DNA of 64,000 nucleotides from Sesamum alatum (Eukaryota; Streptophyta; Magnoliopsida; Lamiales; Pedaliaceae), in contig JACGWO010000003.1 of NCBI GenBank assembly GCA_034509735.1, positions 41,648,873 through 41,712,872 on the forward strand. The letters run 5' to 3'. Made by a program: the position numbers and the translations under genes. Under the pieces are notes generated by a model. That model was given only the letters and a program-made list of their open reading frames with translations. It was not told the DNA's origin and made no database searches. Of this stretch, positions 54,801 to 64,000 are shown one piece after another; position 1 is the stretch's first letter, and each line of letters starts with the position of its first letter.

Positions 54801-55385
54801 TTTGTGTAGGCGCTGGCTAAGGAAATTGCTCCTGGCGGTCTCTTTCGCCATCTCCTGGAAACATTTTAAGGTATGCTTCTGCTTCTCAGCAAATACTGCT
54901 TCCTTTTTATTATCTCAATTGGATTTGTACATGAGTTGTACTTGATAGATTTTGTGGGATAGTTCACTTTTCTCATACACACTAGAGCAGTTTTATATTC
55001 TTTAGGCCTCACACACGTTCCCTGTCCAGTTATATGAGCAATAAATAGTATTGATATGTATTCCAATTCATCTTTCACCTTCGGAGATCTTATCATCATG
55101 AAGCTGAACAGACATTTCCAAAGCTGTTTGGTACACATATCAATATCACTGAGTTATGGGTTTCATTACAGTAAACGTTCATCTCATGGAGAACGAATTA
55201 CAACTTGATAATCTTGGTGATTTTGATTGTTTTGTTTATTGATGCAGAACTGCGTAGCTCTGATGAAAGCATACGAGATGAATCCAATGATTCACTTCCC
55301 TTTCTACAGTTGTGCAATTCCTTTAGTGTTGGCTTATACTATCTGGAGAACCGGGAAGAACGTGAACAACATTACCAACAAGTAG
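51852..55385 (+). CDS. Metallophosphoesterase with C-terminal membrane segments (At3g03305 / TMEM62-like)
   Basis: Four coding exons: 51852-52107, 52964-53205, 53311-54870 and 55248-55385. All introns are GT-AG and the phases join cleanly to 731 residues. An N-terminal hydrophobic signal (residues 1 to about 23) is followed by a calcineurin-like metallophosphoesterase domain (about 40-290) with all metal-binding motifs: SDLH (Asp48, His50), GDLTDG (Asp83), GNHD (Asn129, His130), GHFP (His225) and CGHLH (His256, His258). A roughly 190-residue domain follows, then membrane segments near 485-509, 540-564, 598-622, 669-686 and 703-719. A His-rich insertion (KRHHHSSHH) follows the last metal motif. 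The layout matches the plant 'putative metallophosphoesterase At3g03305' group, related to animal TMEM62. The substrate is unknown; topology predicts a lumenal or extracellular catalytic domain. The frame from 53305 alone misses the first 166 residues. Length is normal for the family and nothing is broken. Confidence 0.93.
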
Positions 55386-56479
55386 GCTTTCTCCCCTCCC
55401 TCTTGGAGCTGCTGTCAGTGGAAAATTAGATTTCAATGGACATTCCTTTGAAAACATACAGATGATGTTTTATGTCTTTAGAACCGTTTAATCTATCAAC
55501 ATTTGCACTAACATGTACTCAAAAGAGAATGACTCTGCTCAAGATAGAATATAGCATTCATTCCATGTTGCTCTAAAAGGAAACGTTACACTTGGGGAGT
55601 AATAGTGTTTGTAGGAGAATTAGTAGGTCTTTTCCATCTTCAATGCATCTGGAAAAGTTGATACTTTCTTGTACATGTATAATAGTACTTCATTTATCAT
55701 GGGTCTCCGCAACCCTATAGGTGAAATAAATCGCTTCTGCAAGAGCATACATCAATGTATCTCGTATTTTACTTCATGTATTTATGTGTAAAAATTCTTT
55801 CCATACAACATAACAAGATTCCCCCACTGCCAAAAGGAGGGAGAGAGAGAGAGAGATGAAACAATCATTTGTAATCAAGGAGAGTTCAATTGTTTTTTTT
55901 TTCAAGAAAAGAATCCACTATATAATTTCAAGCTTCGATCAAATAACACCTAAAAGAAAATAGAAAAAAAAAATAACTTTAAAGATTTGGAATTTTCTAT
56001 AGTTTGGCAGGTTGGAGGAGGCTTCACAACATTGTAGGCAAGGTGAAATTGCTGGCCAGTACATAACAGAAGATGCATGTATGTATCCTCCTAGTTTACA
56101 GGAAAACATGCGTTTCAAATCAGTCAGTGTCAACGACAATTAACTGGCCTAAGATGCCCACTTAAGTCTGAATATCACTCCACCTAATCATAGTAAATAG
56201 CTGAATAATATACAACATGAAATTATTCCTGGGAATTTCATGCACGTACATATAACTGAATGTGTGTGTAGACAATGGCAACATAGAGACTTTGTACAAA
56301 TCATTTCTGGGAGATGGGACGACGACTTCCTTCTATTTTGTCCGCACACCTGTTTTCACGTTATTTGTTCATTTGTCAAGACTTCCACCAACACCAAGAG
56401 AAGTTCTTCTGACGACATGGTCACCACAGGAGCCCAAGAGGCGTGACTCGATTTTCTCAGTCCAAGCTGCAGAAGAGGC
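55386..56479. other. Convergent intergenic region (3' UTRs)
   Basis: Both flanking genes end toward this 1.1-kb stretch, so it holds their 3' untranslated regions. It contains a (GA)n tract (55838-55856) and mixed AT-rich sequence. The short open frames at 56240-56568 on both strands have no supporting features and partly overlap the 3' end of the ARIADNE gene. Confidence 0.5.
55725..55730 (+). terminator. Candidate polyadenylation signal of the metallophosphoesterase gene
   Basis: AATAAA lies about 340 bases after the stop codon in sequence without coding potential. Plant signals are loose, so the exact cleavage site is uncertain. Confidence 0.35.
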
Positions 56480-59400
56480 TCACCTCCGCTGCTGGCACAT
56501 CTCACAAACAGTGGCCGTTCTAAGATTGGCATAGGTACAGTATTCACAGGACCAGTGACCTGAATCATCTATGTTGCGCGAACTGCTTGATCTGGGTGTA
56601 GTCCCCTTGCCCTTACCACCTCTTCCTTTGCCACTGCCGCCTCCTAGATTTTTTGAGCTACCTGCCTTGCCGCATGCATGAGAGTCTACATCTGATAGAC
56701 CATTTTCCAAAGCCCGTACGAGGTTCTCAAAATAATTCTTAGTCACGCTGCACTCAACAGAATTACACAATTAAAATAGGATGAATACATGCCTGGTATC
56801 ACACATTTAGTTTTAAGGATGAGAAAAAAATGAACATCAAACAGCTGCTTTAGCAGACAATGATACTGCAAAAGGCATGTCTTGAGTCGATTAACAAAAG
56901 GGCAAGAGTGGAAGCAGAGAGACTGGTACTAAAACTTCATTGTAAAGAGGCCTCCCAAGGGAAAAAAATGTTTTCTAGACTGATCATCTACAATAAAGTT
57001 AAATTCTTTATGGATAGCACAAGAAGAACAAAATCAAAAAAACAGCCACATTAAGTACAAATTGCAAATTTGTTCTATTTATTCAACTTCAACTTATGGT
57101 TCAGATTAACCAGCAACAGCAAATAATACATTTACCCAGAAGATGCTGTATTAGAATTTAAAGTATTTGTACGATACGTCCAGAAGAGCGATTTCATTCT
57201 AATTAGAAGTGTTTTCCCCGCTAGGAAAACTGTTAACAGGTAAATAAGGTTGTGCCCCCTCTTGTCACAGAAAGAAGCCCCCATATTGTATCAGGAAACG
57301 TCACCTTTCCATTATAAACTGACAGCAGAATACATCAAGAGCAGAGGAAATAAACTGCACTGCATAAGCTTCTTTTTCTGACAGGGTCAAACCAAGATAA
57401 CACATAGATAATGCGACTCCGTGGCAGCAAATACATGATATCATAAAATGCAGCATCAAGAAAAAAAATTAAGGCAATATGATGTAGAACAACCATCAAG
57501 TAGAGTAGTTTCACTGAAGAATATCAATTGGACTCACCTAGTCAATCCTGCTAACTTTGTTCTGAATTCATTGAACTCTTTCGAAGGCCCTTCAGCATTG
57601 AGGTAAACCTGGAATTCCTTTTCTGCACATTGGTGAAGCCGTTCCAACCCAGACTCCGCCTCCCCTAAAGAATATGATAAATCAGTAGCAAACACGGGAA
57701 AAGAAAAAATAAAACAGGTTACCTGATTTGAGAATTGCACACCTTGTAGATACTCAAAGAACTGCTTTTTAGCATGTTCATGCTCAGGAAGATAAAATCC
57801 ATATGCATATGTCCATTTCAGAACCCGTCTACATTCGACAATCTGCAAAACACCAATTTATGCAGTAAAGAGAAAAGTATACAGCCGCCTTACTTGAACA
57901 GCTCAGAGAATCAAAATGACATCACAACAAGCATAGGCTATATTCTTATCCTAAATGATCACTCCATCGACCTGGTAAGCCTGACATACCTGTAGGAACA
58001 AAAGGACAGGTTCCTGCAGGTAAAGATGTGCTCCAGAATGAAACACTAACACGTAAAGTCAGAGGAAAGAATTCACAATGCTTTTTTCCATTCAAAGGTG
58101 GAGAAAAGTCACAAGTTTTGCAGTTTAATGGACAAAAGTTCTGATCTCTAATCTAAATAATTGCTGGGTGCTACAAGTTAAAGATGTGCCTGTAATGCTA
58201 ATTTCTATGGGAAATTACAAGATACGACCATATTGCTATGTGAAATTCGCATCTTCATGACCGTCGCTTTTGACCTTTTGGAGTTATGGGAAAATGCAAG
58301 ATACCACCATATTGCTAGATATATGTGAAATTCACATCTTTGTGACCATAACTTTTGGCCTTTTGGATTGGAGAAGAGAAGCAAGTTCAAGCATGCTAAA
58401 TTGCTAATACCTCCAGCTAATTTTGAAAGACATGTTTTTCGGTATAACGCCGTGAAACTTCGAAATAATAGCAACTGACCAACCACAAATATCAATGAAA
58501 CAATGCCCGCTAGCCAAAAAGAAAATTATTTGAAACTAAAGTATACCTGTAGCCAAGCTTCAACAATGAACTTAAGCTGAGACTCAGGCTGGCATTGTTT
58601 ATCGCTCAGCTTTTCTAGCTGCATAAGAAAGTTATGATCAACTCAGAACAATTTCAAATTAAGCATCAGCTGCATGTATTACATATTTTTTCATTTGTAT
58701 CAACCAGGGGACAGAAAGTATATATGATTGTATTGGATTACACATAGAGTTTCCTCTTGTTAAGTGTCTGCATGCCTTAATATGAACATATACTGATTGG
58801 TTAGAAAACAACAGACATCAGGATTGTTCCGAAGGCAGAACTTGCTTGTCGTACTTTATAGTTTATGCATCACGATGATTTCTCAAAGACACAGATGGTC
58901 ACAGAATAGGACGGTCTATATGTACCACTAGACAAGGAATTCAGCCCCACATCTCTGACCATTGTGGAAAATGTCTCAAAGGAAAAGGAATAAGAATATA
59001 ATGCAAAAAGTTCATCCATCACCATTGAACATCAGAAAGCATTTCTAGCTTAGTTCAGTGAGCTTACTTATTTGCTCTTGGTACAACACATTCATTTGTA
59101 AAAGCCAAGCAACTGTTAAAAAACCTCAGCAATATTCGAGCAACCAAGCAACAATTTCGGAACAATATGCCATAACAAACCAAGCATAGCCATTAAAAAA
59201 CTCACCCAGATAAACAAATATAGAAAGAAAGATAAAGAGCAACATCACTGTGCAAAGGAACCTTTGATAACGAACATAATGTTAGTGAACATATCAACCT
59301 TCATGAAATTTGAAAACTATCCCGATGAATTAGGACACTGCCTATAAGAAGCACAATCAACTACAGCTAAAGGAGATGTAAAACCAAGGGATGAAGCAGT

Positions 59401-62400
59401 GGTGCTGAAAGTTAATGGATTGATAAAGCCACAAAAGGTTTATGACGAAAAAGGCATTAAGTTGATGAGCTGATTACTCATCAAACAAAGCCTTCGATGC
59501 TTTTTCTTGAAATGATAGATAAAACTGTCACCAAATGCCAACCAACTTGAACACGGAGGGCTGAAAATGGCTGGGAGTCTTTTTTGTAAGTCAGAAATAT
59601 ATTTGTTCCATAACACAATACTTAATAACACTACTGGAAAAAGTGCCTCCTTGCAGAAAAGGATGGTATGTAAGAGTATATAGCTAATGTAAGGAAAGAT
59701 AAGTGAGCTTCACAGAATAAAGAAAGTTTCTTACATGTACTGTTTGCATTTGATGAAGATTCTCAATTGCTCGTTGCCTAGACTGCACAAATGTAAAATT
59801 CAAATTCAGACTTAACTCATTCTCGAAAGATAGAAAAAGAAATGCACACGACGGTTCAAGCAGGATCAAAAAGAAATCAGAGGGTAAGAACAACTACATA
59901 CAATGACCAAATTGAATAAGATATAACAATTAACCACAAAGATGACTTTCTTGGATTTGTTCACAAGAAACATAGGCTCAGTTAATTCTCTGCTAGAAAA
60001 AGGTGGCAATACCAGATTCTTAATCAAGCTTCACATAAAGAGGGGAATATTGTTTGCCTCATAAACCTTTCTACTGATCTCCGAGTAAAGAAATGAAAAA
60101 CATTCCAAGATTACCTGCCAACTGAAAGTTGCTTATTATGTTATCGTTTCCTCTTGGTCTTCAATTTTTATGGTTAATGTATGCTGCTTGACAGTTTGCA
60201 AGGAAAGAAATAACTCTATCTAGTGGGCAACTAAGATATGAGAGGGGGAAAGCCGATCCAACTCGATAGACAGAGATGAATGGGCCAAGCATGAAGTAAA
60301 TGTACTATAATATTCCACCAAAAGTAGTTCTGTACATTCCAACTTAAGAGAACTACCATACAATTAAATATGGCTAATGGTCACATTAAAATGGAGGCAA
60401 ATAATCAATACCCACCGACTGGTTTGTAGCCCATCTTTCGTAGTAATGTGTATATCTTTCCAAAGAATTTTTTGCCATCTCTCTTCGTTTTTCAGCTTCA
60501 TCAAACTGTAGACAACAGGTTAAGTTAATTGGATATAGGCTTATGATATCCCATGTACAGGAGAAACCAAATACACTCACCACTCCTTCTTGCTTGGCAG
60601 CTTCATAACGGTTGCATGCATAGAATCCACCGGTTCTTTCACCATGTTCTGACCATGCACCAAGGCACAGCCTGCAAGTATATCCAATCAATTATCATAC
60701 ACTGACAAGAATCTGCGGAGCTTCCATAAATAATGGATCACAGAGCAGATACAAACAGAGGATCAATCTTGGTTGTGAATTTTTTATAATTTGAGAAAGC
60801 ATAAGACTGAGAAGGCCACAAGGAACTGCAGGTTGGCAAAATCTTGAAAAGACATGCGCATACATGAGAAAAAGCTAATTTGAAAACGCTAGGAGAGAGA
60901 AATCAAGCATACCAGCAAAACTCAAATTTACATGGTGGTGTGCATGTGATATGCATGCAACCTTGATTCTTCTCAATTGGCCGCTTGCACTTTGGACAAG
61001 GTTTGGAATTAGCCAATATCCTGGAATAACATCAAACACATAAAATTAGAATCGGCACCATGTATAGAAAAATAAAACCTATGAAGAATGTATAGCTAAT
61101 CTAATTTTTAGTGTAGTCAAACTAGGAAGGGTTAATAAACAAATAACCAAAAATCATTAGATTTGCAAGAGCAAGATTATTTCCCCTTGATGTACCAATT
61201 CATATTTTCAGACTCAGCGCTGTTCTTCATTATCCACTTGGACACAGTTCCACAATCAACTGGGCGATGGGCTTCTTCAACACACTGCAACAGGTTTATT
61301 AGTATCAAATTCTTCTATAATTAAAGGTGTAAAAGTGAAATACAAAAACCTAAGTAAAAGATGGAAGTTCGAAGACAGCACAGTGAAACTCACGTTCCAG
61401 CAAAAACTGTGGGCACAACGGCAGGTGACATCATAATTTCCACTGCCAACGATAAAATCCACAGCATAATCACAGCCTGGTGCCGGGCACCATTTTGTCT
61501 GTTAACAAAAGAGATAAGAACAAGATAAAATGTCTAGAGTAACAATGATGCTGAATGGTCATGATTTTGACTTCATATCAGTACTCAGAATAAGTAGTCT
61601 AACAAAGACCATGCGATTGATATTCATCGCAATTTTTTTACAGAAAGAGAAAAAGGAAAGTAGTAGTTTTTGGTATGAACTATATGAAGACTTCTCATTA
61701 ATTGAAATCTAACAATCACTAGTCCCCATAGAGCTTTAGCTATAAATATGTAATTATTGTTTCTAGCAGGTCATTTGTATGCACAAACTCATGTACCTTC
61801 CTGTTATCTTCTATAAATGATCTCAAGAAGTAGCGATTATATTTCTCTTTATCATCTCTCGAAGCCAATTTATTCATCATATCCTGGCCCACAGCTGCGC
61901 CACAAGATGGATCAGGACAACGCAACATCAAACATCCAGGTCCATCATTAACGGCTGTGCTAATATATCCTGCGACACAGAGGTAAAAATAGAAACTTAG
62001 GTCAAGGAAACACACATCGTGCATGAAGATATAGACAGAATACAAGTAAAAGGAAGATTTGGTTGCATCCCTCCGTCCTATCATAAGATGATTAAATTGC
62101 CCACCAACACCTTCCCCGGAAAAAATTAAAAAAAATAAAAAAATAAATATGATAAATTATTAAAAAAACCCTGCCCATGTGACAGGAACCTAAATAGGAA
62201 AACTTTCAGGTAGTGTATGGATACAAACCTTTCCAACAAATAACACAAAATGGGTGACCACAGGCAGCAGCACTCATCCTATCCCGAGGATATGCTTCAA
62301 AGCAAATTCCACAAGTTAGCTGCAAAGAGGGTAGATAAATAAGATGCACGTAACATTGAAAATAAAAAAATATTCAAAACATCCCACAATGTTATGCATC

Positions 62401-62938
62401 CCAAATGAAAATCCAATGTAACCCCACGCATTTCAAGATACCTCTTCAGCATCAGGAACCGGAATGTGATTCTCCAATAAACCGACAGTCCTGCGGACCT
62501 TCTCTTCATCTGCAAACCATTCATCATTCACTTTACTAACACTCCTGTGAGTCACAAACATGTGAAGAATCCTTCAGCGAGTAACTAAACAACCTTCATA
62601 AATAATCGTCAAGCTCATCCAGTAGTTAAGAAAGAAAAGAACATCACATATTTTAATTTTAGTTTCACAACATCACTTTCACTTTATTGACCTTGCATTC
62701 ATCATCCTAAGCAAAAGATATAAGAATTATTCCTATTGATTAAGTGTTAGCATCACACTGACCTTCTAAAGATAATAAAAATTCCAATGTGACGGATCAA
62801 GTCAGAAATGAGTTACCAGTTATAGTGGCGGAGCAAAATGGCAGCAGCAACCCTTGAAATTGAGAGGACTGCAGATATCTTTGTGATACTTTCCTCTTGG
62901 TGTTGCCGAATATCATCTTCATTTAAAATGGTATAGTT
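56480..62938 (-). CDS. ARI8-like: ARIADNE-type RBR E3 ubiquitin-protein ligase (ARI7/ARI8-like), first exon off the window
   Basis: Fourteen coding exons on the minus strand, all with GT-AG borders and matching phases: 62938-62817, 62544-62442, 62319-62229, 61969-61797, 61498-61394, 61284-61196, 61020-60913, 60671-60581, 60505-60416, 59782-59735, 58618-58547, 57842-57743, 57664-57538 and 56747-56480. They encode 528 residues. In order: a UBA-like segment ([12 protein letters not shown] to RHYNWSV), RING1 ([19 protein letters not shown]), IBR ([23 protein letters not shown]), RING2/Rcat ([12 protein letters not shown] then GCMHITC), the Ariadne domain ([40 protein letters not shown]), a Gly/Ser/Lys-rich linker and a C-terminal RanBP2-type zinc finger ([17 protein letters not shown]). 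The catalytic Cys that carries ubiquitin is in GCMH (codon 60959-60957). RBR ligases take ubiquitin from an E2 onto this Cys and then pass it to the target. About 50-60 acidic N-terminal residues usual for the family are missing because the first exon lies beyond 64000. Sequence and exon count fit plant ARI5/7/8; the exact paralogue is not resolved. Confidence 0.95.
58205..58400. repeat. Tandem duplication in an ARIADNE intron
   Basis: A unit of about 85 bases occurs twice: ATGGGAAATTACAAGATACG to CTTTTGACCTTTTGGA, and ATGGGAAAATGCAAGATACC to CTTTTGGCCTTTTGGA. The copies differ at several positions. It lies in the intron between exons 58618-58547 and 57842-57743, well away from splice sites, so effects on splicing are not expected. 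Confidence 0.75.
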
Positions 62939-64000
62939 CTGAGAGAAAAGAGTAAAATAATTCAACTGCAATTCATAATAACTTTAACAGCGTATATAAA
63001 TGAAACAAGCATTCACATAAAGATGAAAGGCATATTAAATGCAAGCATTTATAAAAGGCACTTGATATTTTGCATATTCAGAACGCAATCAAGGTTTCTG
63101 AAATGAGTAAATGCGTGTTTTAACTTCGGGTTCAGATTTCAGAAAATAATAATGCTGGACAAAAAGACAAATTCACAACATGGACAGTGTCAACCAAGAA
63201 GCACAAAAGAGAACCTAATCAATGTGCCACGCAACCTTGTGCCACATTAACCTTATGAGCTATCAGATCACCTCGACACCCAACTTAATATAAGAAGTAA
63301 ACGTGAAAACAAGATCAGCATACAGACTTAGATATTTAACTCTAGAGCGAAAGAAGATCAAACAAGAGGTAGCATCACAAAGCAAAGCAACTCCCAAATC
63401 AAGAGGAATGTAGAAGGAAGAAGTATGGAAGAACATTCCTATTTGCTCTATAATGTCACCTTCACATAGATTCGTAGAAAGATATATGACATTTAAGTTG
63501 CCAATACCAATCATCAATGAATTCCAACATGAGCTCAAAATGTAATTTTAGCAACAAATCATGAAAGGATTCAGTGAAGATCATGCATAATTACAGAATA
63601 AAGACCATGCACCCCACATGTTTCGCTTTACTTTTCAACTCAGAAAGCACGAAAGTCATCCCACAAAGTTCATACTATCAAGCTGAATCTTATAACCTCA
63701 GGAGTACTCCACAATAATACTCCCAAAGAAAATTATATGCTATTGATATCATCATTGATGTCACCTAAACAATTTCACCGTCAAATCCACATTATACCAA
63801 AATCAGTATAATATCACCCGAGGTATCATTATTAGCATCATCCGAACACCCGTTTTAACTAATACACTCTAAATACGTGTTACATTTCCTCCTCAAATCA
63901 TCTAAGCAAAATGCTATCAAGCAACACCTACAGTTAACAGCTCAGATTACCCCAACTACCCACCCTTCCACAATCCAACTCTGAAACAAACACAAGTGCA
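62939..64000 (-). other. Intron (at least 1 kb) before the second coding exon of the ARIADNE gene
   Basis: From the acceptor at 62939 upward I find no acidic N-terminal exon of the ARIADNE type up to the end of the window. A 91-codon open frame (63538-63263, minus strand) has no family resemblance. The intron, possibly including the 5' UTR, therefore runs out of the window. Confidence 0.6.

Noticed and set aside
53305..54945. 546-codon open frame as a separate gene
   Set aside because: Its first Met lies in intron sequence just before a splice acceptor and it reads past the donor at 54870; it is exon 3 of the metallophosphoesterase.
55205..55429. 74-codon open frame after the metallophosphoesterase
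   Set aside because: It overlaps the last exon in the wrong frame; the exon at 55248-55385 read in phase gives the expected C-terminus with a membrane segment.
63263..63538. 91-codon minus-strand frame as the first exon of the ARIADNE gene
   Set aside because: It lacks the acidic N-terminal composition of the family, and its frame does not lead into the exon beginning at 62938.

Overview
This is nuclear DNA from a flowering plant, most likely a eudicot. The DNA is very AT-rich, the genes have GT-AG introns, and it carries plant-specific families: Mutator-like transposases (MULE), the plant mobile domain (PMD), Emigrant-type MITEs and a plant-type ARIADNE ligase. The species cannot be fixed from the sequence alone. 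Roughly the first 51 kb is transposon-derived; only the last 12-13 kb is ordinary genic DNA.

Region 1-23.2 kb is a cluster of three large inverted duplications of MULE transposons. Each combines a broken MULE transposase with a broken PMD gene. Palindrome 1 (about 148-8366) and palindrome 3 (about 16824-23163) share one type of end and are called family A here; in palindrome 1 transposase and PMD are divergent. Palindrome 2 (about 9282-16640) belongs to a second type, family B, in which PMD and transposase are convergent. A fourth copy at 33305-35237 is a deletion derivative of family B with a perfect 9-bp target duplication (TCAAAAATA). It keeps the 5' part of the transposase at one end and the PMD upstream region at the other, and so shows the layout of the intact parent: TIR, transposase, PMD in reverse, TIR. 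Long inverted duplications of MULEs are the structure of maize Mu killer, a source of silencing hairpin RNA, so these palindromes are the most interesting objects in the window.

Region 23.2-51.8 kb is a nest of non-autonomous elements: a hAT-type element (23506-25261) with a hairpin-rich element inside it, a minisatellite, several long-TIR Mutator-type MITEs with 9-bp target duplications, an Emigrant/pogo-type MITE (44096-44704), and an LTR retrotransposon (35781-42738, minus strand) with no recognisable gag-pol. The retrotransposon sits inside the left terminal repeat of one MITE, which also holds a second MITE, so the order of insertion can be read directly.

Region 51.8-64 kb holds two real genes, facing each other. 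A metallophosphoesterase with C-terminal membrane segments (plus strand, 51852-55385, 4 coding exons, 731 residues) belongs to the plant At3g03305 / animal TMEM62-like group. An ARIADNE-type RBR E3 ubiquitin ligase (minus strand, 14 coding exons from 62938 down to 56480) lacks only its first coding exon, which must lie beyond the window. Both have consistent splice phases throughout and look functional. They are not obviously linked in function.
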